From NCBI RefSeq assembly GCF_900182925.1, contig NZ_LT900024.1:2170001-2234000 (forward strand): a DNA stretch of 64,000 nucleotides, in the 5' to 3' direction. Positions 26,373-35,173 of this stretch are shown one piece after another (positions within the stretch are counted from its first letter, which is position 1; the number at the start of each line of letters is the position of its first letter). The stretch is from Psychrobacter sp. LV10R520-6. Its GTDB lineage: Bacteria; Pseudomonadota; Gammaproteobacteria; Pseudomonadales; Moraxellaceae. A program made the position numbers and the translations under genes. Under the pieces are notes generated by a model. It was not told the origin of the DNA. It ran no database searches and saw nothing but the letters and a program-made list of their open reading frames with translations.

Positions 26373-27221
26373 ATGAGTTCAAAAAACTATAACATTCGAA
26401 CAGCTGGGAAAGCTAATATTCCTGTACTGGGTCTTGGTACGTGGCAGTCAACGGGACAAGACTGTATTGACGTGGTTAGCCAAGGTCTAAAAATGGGCTA
26501 TGAGCATATTGATACCGCTCAAGCGTATGGCAATGAGAAGGAAGTGGGACAAGGTATTAAGCAATCAGGAGTGGCTCGTGATAAGTTTTTTCTTACAACC
26601 AAAATATTTCCTGATGACTTAAAGTTCCAGCCTGAAAAACTGATTGCAGCAGCTAAGCGCTCTTTGGGGGATTTAGATACCGATTACGTTGATCTGTTGT
26701 TATTACACTGGCCTGATGATCGTGTTCCTTTATCTGAGACCATTCCTGCGCTATGCGAGCTACAGAAACAAGGCTTGACGCGTCATATCGGGGTGTCAAA
26801 CTTTAATATCGCTAATTTAACTGAAGCAGAAAAATACGCTGATGTACCGATTGTGGTTAACCAAGTTGAGTTCCATCCGTTCATCAAACAACATACTTTA
26901 CAGACTTTCTTAAACAATCATCATATCTTGTTAGAGGCCTACTCGCCGTTAGCGCGTGGTGACGTGTTTGATAATGAAATCATTAAAAACATTGCTGAAA
27001 ACCATGGCATTACCCCCGCCCAAGTATCGCTTGCATGGATTCTGTCGGATAAAGACCGCGTCGCTATTCCAAAGACCTCTAACCCTGCTCATTTGCAAGG
27101 CAATTTAGACGCTATCGATATACAGTTGAGCGCGGACGAACTAGAACAGATCGGTAACTTAGCACGTAGCGATGGTCGTAAAATTGAGCATCCAGACTAT
27201 ACCCCTGAATGGGATGATTGA
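26373..27221 (+). CDS. Aldo/keto reductase (DkgB-like)
   Basis: NADPH-dependent carbonyl reductase of the AKR superfamily (282 aa). The catalytic tetrad D47, Y52 (HIDTAQAYGNE), K77 (FFLTTKIF) and H112 (LLLLHWPD) is complete. The family motifs GVSNFNIANL (~143) and VNQVEFHPF (~168) and the cofactor-binding IPKTSNPAHLQGN (~243) are present. Closest known type by eye is DkgB (2,5-diketogluconate or methylglyoxal reductase); the true substrate cannot be told. AAGGAC lies about 8 bases before ATG. Monocistronic, with a terminator downstream. Confidence 0.92.
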   Translation: MSSKNYNIRTAGKANIPVLGLGTWQSTGQDCIDVVSQGLKMGYEHIDTAQAYGNEKEVGQGIKQSGVARDKFFLTTKIFPDDLKFQPEKLIAAAKRSLGDLDTDYVDLLLLHWPDDRVPLSETIPALCELQKQGLTRHIGVSNFNIANLTEAEKYADVPIVVNQVEFHPFIKQHTLQTFLNNHHILLEAYSPLARGDVFDNEIIKNIAENHGITPAQVSLAWILSDKDRVAIPKTSNPAHLQGNLDAIDIQLSADELEQIGNLARSDGRKIEHPDYTPEWDD

Positions 27222-27315
27222 TTTTTTGAAAGCTGATAAAAAGCGTTGCTTAGAACGTTAGTTTCAACGTTGCCTAGAAAGTACAATATCTCAAAAATCA
27301 TCGCCTTAAACACAA

Positions 27316-27349
27316 AAAAATCCACTGACATATTCAGTGGATTTTTTTA
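27316..27349. terminator. Bidirectional terminator between aldo/keto reductase and ccmE
   Basis: Perfect 11-bp stem AAATCCACTGA (27318-27328) / TCAGTGGATTT (27334-27344) with A run on the left and T run on the right, so it can act on both converging genes. Confidence 0.9.
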
Positions 27350-27383
27350 TGCTCTTGCCTATCACCCTAAAAATCAAGCACCA

Positions 27384-27884
27384 TTATTGTTGCAGCGTTT
27401 GGGTCTCATTAATAGGGTCAGCAGGATTATACTGCTCGGATGACGGAGTTGTACCAAGACGGTTGTTTTCTTTTAACGACTTTGCAACTTCAGGTGGCAT
27501 GTAGTTTTCATCGTGCTTGGCCAATACTTCACCAGCGACAAAGGTTTCACCTTGCATTTTACCCGTAGCCACGATGCCTGAGTTTTCAGCGAACAAGTCT
27601 GGCAAGATACCTTGGTAAGTCACGGGAACCGACGATTTAAAGTCAGTAATAGCAAACTCAATGCTGAGTGGATCGTCTGGCGCACGCTGTACACTACCAG
27701 CAACCACCATACCACCAGCGCGTATACGTTTGTCTTGCGGGGCTTCACCTTGAGCAATGGCAGTAGGGTCAAAATAATAGTCAGTCTTTTGCCCAATAGC
27801 ATAGACGACCAGCACCACCGCTACCGCTGCGCCTGCCAGCGTAAACAAGACCCACATCAGTTTTTTGCGACGAACTGCGTTCAT
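27384..27884 (-). CDS. ccmE: Cytochrome c maturation heme chaperone CcmE
   Basis: Periplasmic membrane-anchored heme chaperone that accepts heme from CcmC and hands it to CcmF/H. The 166-aa protein has an N-terminal anchor (~10-30), the [11 protein letters not shown] segment and a C-terminal H124-D-E-N-Y128 (HxxxY), where the His binds heme covalently. Length fits (150-170 aa). It sits at the end of ccmABCDE; 226 bases separate it from ccmD. ccmF, ccmG and ccmH do not follow in this window; the next gene is convergent and unrelated. Confidence 0.96.
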   Translation of the reverse strand: MNAVRRKKLMWVLFTLAGAAVAVVLVVYAIGQKTDYYFDPTAIAQGEAPQDKRIRAGGMVVAGSVQRAPDDPLSIEFAITDFKSSVPVTYQGILPDLFAENSGIVATGKMQGETFVAGEVLAKHDENYMPPEVAKSLKENNRLGTTPSSEQYNPADPINETQTLQQ

Positions 27885-28110
27885 ACCCCTACCTCATTAT
27901 CGAGTGACTGCTGTACAAAATAGAGAAAATATCGAAGGACACCCTTGTCGTCATGAATCAGACAAGATAATCTTATAACACCTATATGGTAGCACTGTTC
28001 ACACAAATCAATAAGCCATTTAGGTATGAGAAAACTGATGGGTATTGGCATTAAAAAATATCCTGCTACCGTAAAGGATCGATATTATGGTGATTTTAAA
28101 GTAAAGCTAT

Positions 28111-28323
28111 CTACGACGCGGAGGGTTTATTAGCCTTAGGATTGCGCTGAGCTTGCCGCGCCTGCTGAATGATGAGCTGCTTTATCAGTGCTTGTCTTTG
28201 CCGGCGGCTATAAATAACAAAAATAAGCATCATACCAAACGTAATCGCCCAGCATGACCAGACAAAAACACCATGATCACCCATGGCAACAAACTCAGAT
28301 ACGCTATAAAAGTAAGGCTGCAT
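28111..28323 (-). CDS. ccmD: Heme exporter accessory protein CcmD
   Basis: Small membrane protein (70 aa) that helps release holo-CcmE from the CcmABC complex. It has one membrane segment (~21-41, VWSCWAITFGMMLIFVIY), preceded by MGDHGVFVW, a family mark, and followed by a basic cytoplasmic tail (RRQRQALIKQ). Position between ccmC and ccmE is standard. AGAGGAGA lies before the ATG. The tail is Lys/Arg/Gln-rich and slightly longer than average. Confidence 0.9.
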   Translation of the reverse strand: MQPYFYSVSEFVAMGDHGVFVWSCWAITFGMMLIFVIYSRRQRQALIKQLIIQQARQAQRNPKANKPSAS

Positions 28324-28358
28324 GGTCTTCTCCTCTCTAAATGGTATCTTCCTAGCCG

Positions 28359-29147
28359 TTATTTATATTGTCCACGAATATATTCTTTCACCCAAGCTTT
28401 GCCTTGATCTCGGTACAAGATCAAAGTATTGGTACGATAAATCGCTAATGTCGCCACTAATAAGTAACTACCAATAATCATCATCAATAATGGCATCCAC
28501 ATATCAGCAGACATTTTGGGTGCTTCGGTCAAGCTAAAGGTCGAGCCTTGATGCAAGGTATTCCACCACTGCACAGAATACTTAATAATCGGCAGGTTTA
28601 CTGCACCGATAAGGGACAAAATAGCGGCAGCCTTTCCGCGATTGGCAGTATGTTCAAAGGCGGCAAACAGCGCCATCACCCCAGCATACAAAAACGCCAA
28701 AATCAGCATCGAGGTCAGTCGCGCATCCCAAACCCAGTAAGTGCCCCACGTTGGTTTTGCCCAGATAGAGCCAGTCAACAGGCTAATCACACACAGCAAA
28801 AACCCAATAGGCGCAAGCGCTTGCGCCACAAGGTTGGCTGTCTTTATTTTCCATACCAGATAAATCACACCCAATATAGCAAGCGCAAAATAAATTGAGA
28901 TGGCAAGACTGGCAGCCGGCACGTGGATAAAGATAATGCGGTAGCTGTTGCCTTGTAGATAATCAGGCGGCGCAAAGGCCAAACCCCAGACACTACCAAT
29001 CAGCAGAAAAATACCGGCTAATATCGCAAGCCACTTGACCCATGGCGCAAAGATACGGAAGAACTGCTTGGTACCCACCGTGGCTAAGAAGCCTTGCCAA
29101 ATGCGCTGCCACAGACTGGGAGATGAGACGTTATTCAGGTTGGGCAT
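28359..29147 (-). CDS. ccmC: Heme exporter permease CcmC
   Basis: Integral membrane protein that loads heme onto CcmE. The Trp-rich heme-handling signature WGTYWVWDARLTS is present near residue 130, within about six membrane segments. I chose the ATG at 29147 because AATAGG lies 9 bases upstream; a longer frame with GTG at 29195 and ATG at 29171 exists but lacks a ribosome binding site. This gives 262 aa, in the usual range (240-265). ccmD follows after 35 bases. Confidence 0.93.
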   Translation of the reverse strand: MPNLNNVSSPSLWQRIWQGFLATVGTKQFFRIFAPWVKWLAILAGIFLLIGSVWGLAFAPPDYLQGNSYRIIFIHVPAASLAISIYFALAILGVIYLVWKIKTANLVAQALAPIGFLLCVISLLTGSIWAKPTWGTYWVWDARLTSMLILAFLYAGVMALFAAFEHTANRGKAAAILSLIGAVNLPIIKYSVQWWNTLHQGSTFSLTEAPKMSADMWMPLLMMIIGSYLLVATLAIYRTNTLILYRDQGKAWVKEYIRGQYK

Positions 29148-29403
29148 GGGGATAAACCTATTGCTCAGCATATTGATTATGGCTGATAGGCGCACGATTA
29201 TATTATTTGCGAGCGCTACTATCTGCTAACCTGTCAGTGTTAAACACTGGACAGAATCTACAAATGACTTTTTATTCAATTAATTGACTATTATAGCAAA
29301 ATTGCTGCATCTCACCACGATGTTAATTCAAAAGGGCTACGCGGCACGGTTACACAAGACCTAAAAGCAAAGTGCCGTTTTTTTAAATTTTTCATTCAAG
29401 CTG

Positions 29404-30177
29404 TTAGTTGAGCCATGCCAGTCTTAAGGTCAGTGAAATGACCCAAGGCATGACCAATACAGAGACAATACTACCCGCTAGCAATAACGCTAAAATAGGC
29501 AGACCATTAAGACCTGAAGCAAACAAATCAACTGCCCCAGTCGCAAAAATCAACACGGGCAATTGCATCGGTAGTGCAATCAAGGGCACGAGTACTGCGC
29601 CATTTTTAAGCGATAGCGTCAGACTGCTGGCGACTGCTGACAACATCAGCAGCATCGGACTACCGGTGACGATTGACGCCATTAATATACCCGCCTCAAA
29701 CCAGCTCAACTGGAATAACGGCACCGCAAGCAAACTGAGCACCGCCACAATACCACTGCTAAATACCCAGTGGATAATCAAACGAATAAGCACCCACAGC
29801 GGCAGCGAAGCCCTTGCCACCACCAATTGCGCCAAGGTCCCATTATCAAGCGCAGGCTTAAACAAGCCATCCACACCCATTACCAACGACAATAAAGCAG
29901 CAATCCACACCGCTGACACCCCAAGGCGTTGTAGCAATTGCGGTTCACTACCAACGGCTAAGGGAAACAAGGTAATAATGACTAAGAACAGTACCAAGGG
30001 ATATAGCCATTGTATCGCCCCCTGCTGCTTAACCTGCCATTCGCGGCGCCATAATTGACCAAAGGTAATACTGGGAATAGCAAGAATCTCTGCAGAATGC
30101 ACGTTAGCAATGTTATTAGCACTCTTGTTAACACTGGTAGAGTTATCACTTGCTGCTTGCACTCGGTTGTCGGTCAT
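29404..30177 (-). CDS. ccmB: Heme exporter permease CcmB
   Basis: Membrane partner of the ATPase CcmA. The protein (257 aa from the ATG at 30177) has about six hydrophobic segments and the CcmB-type REWQVKQQGAIQWLYPLVLF at ~38-57, followed by ITLFPLAVG. The start at 30177 has AAGGGG about 7 bases upstream; an in-frame upstream start at 30228 would overlap ccmA and has none. The first 30 residues are a polar extension rich in Ser and Asn compared with E. coli CcmB (220 aa). Confidence 0.93.
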   Translation of the reverse strand: MTDNRVQAASDNSTSVNKSANNIANVHSAEILAIPSITFGQLWRREWQVKQQGAIQWLYPLVLFLVIITLFPLAVGSEPQLLQRLGVSAVWIAALLSLVMGVDGLFKPALDNGTLAQLVVARASLPLWVLIRLIIHWVFSSGIVAVLSLLAVPLFQLSWFEAGILMASIVTGSPMLLMLSAVASSLTLSLKNGAVLVPLIALPMQLPVLIFATGAVDLFASGLNGLPILALLLAGSIVSVLVMPWVISLTLRLAWLN

Positions 30178-30187
30178 TGTCTGCCCC

Positions 30188-30832
30188 TTATACCATATAA
30201 TCTGATAAATCGAGCACTTGATTGGCAACGCCCACTGGCTGATGGCTGGTCATCACTATCGCCCCGCCCATGCCTGCAAACTCGCACAATCTAGTCTCCA
30301 TTCGCGCCATCATATCCACATCCAGCGCCGTGAATGGTTCATCAAGTAACCACAATGGCGTCACCTGAGGGGTTAATAAATACAGGCGAGCAAGCGTGAT
30401 TCGCCGCGTTTGTCCAGCAGACAGATGGCTTGAGCTAATAGTCTCAAAACCTTGTAGCCCTACCCATGCCAACGCCTCATCAATATCGGTACTACTTGGC
30501 GTAATACCATATAAATTCAGTAAAAACGTTAGGTTTTGCGCCACGGTCAGACTCGGATGTATGCCCAGTTGATGTGATACATATAACGGCTGTACGGGTA
30601 CGCCAGTTGTCCCTTGGTAATGAATCTCGCCCGTTATTATTGGCAATAATCCAGCAAGCTGCATAAGTAACGTGGTCTTACCTGTACCATTAGCACCAAT
30701 CAAATGGCAAATACTACCAGCAGATAAGCTCAGCGTCACCCTCTCACACAAAGGTATTTCGCCGCGCTGAACGGTCAGATCGTCAAGTTTAAGCATAGGT
30801 GTAGGTATAGATAAAGGTGGCGCGGTCATCAA
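30188..30832 (-). CDS. ccmA: Heme exporter ATP-binding protein CcmA
   Basis: ATPase of the CcmABCD complex that releases heme-loaded CcmE. Walker A (LIGANGTGKTTLL, ~37-49), signature LSAGQTRRITLARL (~135) and Walker B PLWLLDEPFTALD (~158) are seen in 214 aa, a normal length. First gene of the ccm operon and 10 bases from the ccmB ATG. Divergent from the gene starting at 30982. Confidence 0.95.
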   Translation of the reverse strand: MMTAPPLSIPTPMLKLDDLTVQRGEIPLCERVTLSLSAGSICHLIGANGTGKTTLLMQLAGLLPIITGEIHYQGTTGVPVQPLYVSHQLGIHPSLTVAQNLTFLLNLYGITPSSTDIDEALAWVGLQGFETISSSHLSAGQTRRITLARLYLLTPQVTPLWLLDEPFTALDVDMMARMETRLCEFAGMGGAIVMTSHQPVGVANQVLDLSDYMV

Positions 30833-30981
30833 AACCTCTTATTATGATTTGAGCGGGCGATAAATATTCACCACAAACAGATATTGCGTTCATGGCATAA
30901 TACGTTATGCTCACTACCACATCACAGTATATCAAATTGTCGATTGTCATTATCTTAAAACAGAAGTAGACTTCAAAAAAT

Positions 30982-32046
30982 ATGCAGAATTCGAAAGACA
31001 GCCAAAACCTAGCACTTGATTCAGATACTACTCATGCTGATGTGCCAAATTCTCCTTTGAACGCCGCGTTCACAACAGATGGCCTAATCGATGCACAAGT
31101 GGCATTCATTCAGCAATGGCTACGGCAAAAGGCGGAACCGCTCGCTAATGAGGCGTGGCAATGGTTAGGGGCGCAGCCGCTCAGTCAATACGTCCGCGTG
31201 GAAGACTTACAACGCTTAATCAATGACTGGTTACTTAGCCAACCGATGAGTGAGGTCATGCGCGCAGACATTCGCGCTATTCTGCATACGCTGATTTATC
31301 ATCCGGCCAATGATACGGTACCCCTTTCTGAGCTCATTGATGACGTTCAAGTTGAGACCCTTGCAACCTATATTGGCAGTCACGAACAGCAGCGCAACAT
31401 ACTGATTCATGCGCTCATTGGTAATGAGACTTTCGCCAATCTGCTGACCCAAACACTGTACCACGCTATTAACGACTTTATGGAAAGTACACTCGATAAA
31501 GCAGGTGGCGTGGGTAAATTGATGAAACTGGGGCGCAGCTCTTTTGAGAAAGCCACCAATAAAAACCTTGATGAAAAGCTGCAAACTTACTTACATCGCA
31601 ATATCAAAGATCTGACCCAGCGTGCAGAAACCAACGCTAAGGCGCACTTGTCTAACGAAGAAGTCTCGCGTCTGTTAGTGACTGGCTGGGCAGGTATCAA
31701 AGATCAGCCAATTAGCCATCTACAAATGTACTTAAATGATGAGCCTGATGACAGCAGTATTGACCATATCGAAGCCAGTATGCAAAACAGCTATAACCGG
31801 TTACGGCTTTCCCCTTACGTCCATAGTTTAGTCGCGGCTGCAGTAGAGACTTGGTATGCCAATCATCAGTCTGATACGATTGCTACTGTGGCGGAAAGCT
31901 TAGCCATTGATGAACAGGCGATGAAAAAATTAAGCATTGCCCTACTTCCTATTGCTCATGATGCTATCAGCAGTCAGTGGCTGACCGCTCATATTCGCGA
32001 AATGCTAGAAGCTTTTTATGACCAGAATAATATTAGGGCGTGTTGA
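30982..32046 (+). CDS. Uncharacterised soluble protein; C-terminus supplied by a MITE
   Basis: 354-aa mostly helical, acidic protein with no signal peptide or membrane segment. I recognise no domain; proteins like it seem to occur in Psychrobacter and relatives. Segments such as GGVGKLMKLGRSSFEKATNKN (~178-197) stand out as basic and possibly nucleic-acid or membrane contacting, but this is a guess. The last three residues (Arg-Ala-Cys) and the TGA stop come from the terminal repeat of the element that begins at about 32033, so the original C-terminus may have been different. ATG at 30982 lacks a strong ribosome binding site. Confidence 0.75.
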   Translation: MQNSKDSQNLALDSDTTHADVPNSPLNAAFTTDGLIDAQVAFIQQWLRQKAEPLANEAWQWLGAQPLSQYVRVEDLQRLINDWLLSQPMSEVMRADIRAILHTLIYHPANDTVPLSELIDDVQVETLATYIGSHEQQRNILIHALIGNETFANLLTQTLYHAINDFMESTLDKAGGVGKLMKLGRSSFEKATNKNLDEKLQTYLHRNIKDLTQRAETNAKAHLSNEEVSRLLVTGWAGIKDQPISHLQMYLNDEPDDSSIDHIEASMQNSYNRLRLSPYVHSLVAAAVETWYANHQSDTIATVAESLAIDEQAMKKLSIALLPIAHDAISSQWLTAHIREMLEAFYDQNNIRAC

Positions 32047-32377
32047 ACATTCACAAATAAGCACTGCTGATAGCTAAAAGTGTTCCAGACAAGAGGCAAA
32101 TCGACGATAATGCAGATGCCTTAGCTAGACTTGCTACACACTGCTCATGAATAGCTGGGGGGGCAGTTTTAGCATCAGCCCTGAGGACGGAGTAAGCAAA
32201 GCACTGCTTTGCCCGTCCGCAAGACAAGAGCTATGCTCGCAGTTGGACAGGACTCTTTTTTGCCGCTACTTCATTAAAACTATCCGCTTAGAATGACTAA
32301 ACTAGATATTTTTAATCTTGAATCGACTAAAAAATAGTCTCTGTCAGTGCCATGGTCGAATGTTCAACACGCCCTAA
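32033..32377. mobile_element. MITE-like element with 20-bp perfect terminal inverted repeats
   Basis: TTAGGGCGTGTTGAACATTC at 32033-32052 is the exact reverse complement of 32358-32377. No coding frame of note lies inside the 345 bp. The outermost bases form TA on both sides (32034-32035 and 32375-32376), which would fit a TA target duplication and terminal repeats starting GGGCGTG. A TA duplication suits IS630/Tc1-mariner or some IS5-family subgroups, so the parent family is unresolved. Internal part has GC-rich short inverted segments (about 32205-32250). Confidence 0.85.
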
Positions 32378-32537
32378 AGACCGTTTGGCATTTAATAGCG
32401 TCTAACTATGATAAACCAGCTATAATTTTCACTGGTCTTTGTTGTATCGGCCGCATATTTAATTCATTATAGTGACAGGTTTATGTATTCATCCTTATTC
32501 TTTCAACCTTACCCCTTTATCAATTAGCATAATATCT

Positions 32538-33281
32538 ATGAGTCACAATAATAAACGTCGTCTATGGCAAAAAATTAAGCAGCTGTTGAATAAATCAGCA
32601 CCATATTCTAATGATGCCGCAAAAACGCCGCAAGCTGATACTGATACTGATACTGATACTGATACTGATACTGATACTGATACTGATAAGAATAGCGCTC
32701 AAGATGACAACATTAAAGCGCCTATTATTAAAGCGAACCATAACACTAATGGCGACACATCTATTACCGATTATCTCAAACAATATTTTCACGATAAACA
32801 ATGGCATTATACCTATTACCGCCCAAGAACGAATGATAGCCAGCGATCACATCACTTATCCTTACGTATGAGAAATAAAAAACTGGACTGTGGCTACCTA
32901 TTTCGTATTCAGGAAGACAATAGCTTACTGGCGGTCTATGGTATTTTGCCGTTTTTGATACCAGAAAGTCATCAAAGCGCTGCGATGCTGCTCATCACCC
33001 AAATTAACTATGACATGCTTATTGGTAATTTGGAGATGGATGTCAACGATGGCGAAATACGCTATAAAAATGCCATCGATGTTGAGGCGTTCGGAATAGA
33101 TGACGATATTATCGAACACTTACTGCAAAGTGTCATTGCGATGACCACCGTTGCCTATGAGATATTTAATGATCTAATAAACACCCAAGAGCCCGCCCAA
33201 GATATGCCGACTTTACTCGGCGAGCTACGTCAGCGATCCGATGACCGAACATTTTTTTTACCAACCCAATTCGTGCAATAA
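32538..33281 (+). CDS. YbjN-domain protein with a Asp-Thr repeat
   Basis: The 247-aa protein (ATG at 32538; a longer in-frame start at 32472 would add an unlikely hydrophobic leader) has a basic N-terminus, an (Asp-Thr)9 tract at residues ~33-50 and a YbjN-like domain from ~80 to 225 (DYLKQYFHDKQWHYTYY ... VYGILPFLIPESHQSAAMLLI ... NLEMDVNDGEIRYKNAIDV). YbjN-domain proteins are type III secretion chaperone-like folds of unclear role. The tract comes from a nine-copy hexanucleotide and would vary in length without frame change. No operon partner. Confidence 0.82.
   Translation: MSHNNKRRLWQKIKQLLNKSAPYSNDAAKTPQADTDTDTDTDTDTDTDTDKNSAQDDNIKAPIIKANHNTNGDTSITDYLKQYFHDKQWHYTYYRPRTNDSQRSHHLSLRMRNKKLDCGYLFRIQEDNSLLAVYGILPFLIPESHQSAAMLLITQINYDMLIGNLEMDVNDGEIRYKNAIDVEAFGIDDDIIEHLLQSVIAMTTVAYEIFNDLINTQEPAQDMPTLLGELRQRSDDRTFFLPTQFVQ
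32635..32688. repeat. (CTGATA)9 hexanucleotide microsatellite
   Basis: Nine exact copies of CTGATA inside the YbjN-domain gene, encoding alternating Asp and Thr. Confidence 0.93.
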
Positions 33282-33353
33282 GCACCATACCCAAAAGTAT
33301 AAAAACCCCTTAATACTTTTACTAAAATAGAATTCTTAGAAGCCGTTAAAACT

Positions 33354-34268
33354 ATGCTAAAAATTGCCTACTCTGAGATTTTTCGTTACTCAGTACCCGA
33401 AAAACACCGCTTTCCCATGCAAAAATACACTATGATTCCTGAGCGTTTACTGGCTGAAGGTACGATTAGCAAAGCCAATTTTTTTGCGCCATCACAACTA
33501 ACGGAAGATGAGATTTTAACCACTCATACCGCGGAATACTGGCATAAGCTCAAGACTCAAACTTTAACGACAAGGGAAGCTCGACCGATTGGCTTTGAGA
33601 TGACACCTGCTTTGGTTGAGCGCGGTCGTCACATTGCTCATGCAACATACGAATGTGCTTTGTATGCCCAGCAATACGGGGTATCCATGAATGTTGCTGG
33701 TGGTACGCACCATGCTTTTGCCGATCATGGCGAAGGTTTTTGTGTGTTTAATGATGTCTGTATCGCCAGCAATTTATTATTAGCACGCGGACAGGCACAA
33801 AAAGTCTTAGTGGTTGATTTGGATGTGCATCAAGGTAATGGCAATGCTAGCCTTATGCTGGATGAGCCACGGGTCTTTATATTTAGTTTGCATGGCGCAA
33901 AGAACTACCCTTTTCGCAAGCAAGTATCTGACCTTGATATTGAGCTGGCCAATGACACCGGTGACGAAGAGTATTTACGAATTTTAGCAGAGACCTTACC
34001 GCGATTAATAACTGAGGTTGCCCCTGACATTATTTTCTATCAGTCCGCCGTGGACGTATTAGCGACTGATAAATTGGGCAAGCTAGCATTGACGCAAGAA
34101 GGCTGTAAGGCGCGTGATGAGTATGTATTACGGCAAGCAAAAGAAGCGAATATTCCAGTAGCCATTGTGATGGGTGGCGGCTATTCGGAGAATATCGAAG
34201 ATGTGGTTGAGGCGCACTGTAATACTTTTCGTCTTGCCCAGCAGATATTTTTTGATAAATCTAACTGA
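33354..34268 (+). CDS. Histone deacetylase family protein (AcuC/HDAC-like)
   Basis: Zinc-dependent deacetylase-like hydrolase (304 aa). The HDAC signature is visible: GGTHHAFADHGEGFCVFNDVCIA (~120-143) with the catalytic His pair, then VVDLDVHQGNGNA (~151-163) with the metal-binding Asp and His, and a third metal Asp in the YQSAVD region (~228). Bacterial members deacetylate acetyl-lysine of enzymes or polyamines and other small acetyl-amines; the substrate is not shown here. The ribosome binding site is weak. Length is normal for the bacterial class. Confidence 0.88.
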   Translation: MLKIAYSEIFRYSVPEKHRFPMQKYTMIPERLLAEGTISKANFFAPSQLTEDEILTTHTAEYWHKLKTQTLTTREARPIGFEMTPALVERGRHIAHATYECALYAQQYGVSMNVAGGTHHAFADHGEGFCVFNDVCIASNLLLARGQAQKVLVVDLDVHQGNGNASLMLDEPRVFIFSLHGAKNYPFRKQVSDLDIELANDTGDEEYLRILAETLPRLITEVAPDIIFYQSAVDVLATDKLGKLALTQEGCKARDEYVLRQAKEANIPVAIVMGGGYSENIEDVVEAHCNTFRLAQQIFFDKSN

Positions 34269-34307
34269 TTGGGAGTTATGGATATTATTGTTTATAAAGC
34301 TCAACAT

Positions 34308-35087
34308 TTATAACGCTAATAATGCTGTAATCCCTTGCCAGCCAACGCGTACACCAAGTAGCGTCAAAATCAGTAGAATAAGCTGACGAAAGCGCGCTTG
34401 CGGTAAATAGCGACGTAGGCGGATACCAATTAATAAGGCAACAACAGACAGCCCACTTAATAACGCAATCAACTGCCACTCACTACCACTCAGCGCCATG
34501 ATAGGCTCGCGCAAAACGATAATTTGTGCCACTTTTCCTAAAAAATAACACATATTACCGACCTTAGCGATGGTATTTTTATCGTCACTGGCTGACAGTA
34601 GATACATCATTAAAATCGTCGACATGGCATTGGTCGCACCACCAATAACACCAGCGCTAAACCCTACCATAATCAGTACCGGTTTGGTATTTGGTAGGCG
34701 AAGTTGCTTACCCAGTAGCGCGCTTATGACATAAACTCCAATCACCACTGCCAGTACTAATAGAATATAAGCGCTATCTACCCACAGCAATAGCTTGGCA
34801 CCCAAAATACTACCCAGCAGACTGGTCAATGCCAATAACCAATAGCGTCGGCCATAATAACTGAAGTTCTGCCAAATACTACGCCCACCACCGTTCAACC
34901 AAGTCATGGCATTAAGTAACAATGAAGGGAAAATCACCAATACAATGGCGTGCGGTAGTGGGTATATACTTGCCAAAGCAGTGGTAGTAACTAAAGTTAC
35001 CCCCAGCCCGCTAATACCGTGCAATAGTGAGGCCAGCGCAAAGATTACGAGCAGTATCACTGTCTGAGTGGTGTCGTTATCCGTCAT
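34308..35087 (-). CDS. TSUP/TauE-SafE family membrane transporter
   Basis: 259-aa integral membrane protein with about eight hydrophobic segments and the TSUP repeats: LHGISGLGVTLVTTTAL at ~23-39 and GFSAGVIGGATNAMSTILMMY at ~155-175. TSUP members export sulfite, sulfoacetate or related organosulfur anions, though many have no known substrate. Convergent with the HDAC-like gene and codirectional with coaBC 86 bases upstream. A second TSUP member lies at 42398; the two are clearly different proteins. Confidence 0.82.
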   Translation of the reverse strand: MTDNDTTQTVILLVIFALASLLHGISGLGVTLVTTTALASIYPLPHAIVLVIFPSLLLNAMTWLNGGGRSIWQNFSYYGRRYWLLALTSLLGSILGAKLLLWVDSAYILLVLAVVIGVYVISALLGKQLRLPNTKPVLIMVGFSAGVIGGATNAMSTILMMYLLSASDDKNTIAKVGNMCYFLGKVAQIIVLREPIMALSGSEWQLIALLSGLSVVALLIGIRLRRYLPQARFRQLILLILTLLGVRVGWQGITALLAL

Positions 35088-35173
35088 GGCATTTGCAGCT
35101 TAACCCTTAGTATTTCATATTTGTTATGCATTGCTTACTCTTACTGCTGGCAGTATTGTCACCATTAAGACTA

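Noticed and set aside
32205..32260. GC-rich palindromic part inside the MITE as a terminator or small RNA
   Set aside because: No T run and no promoter-like context; it is more simply part of the element.
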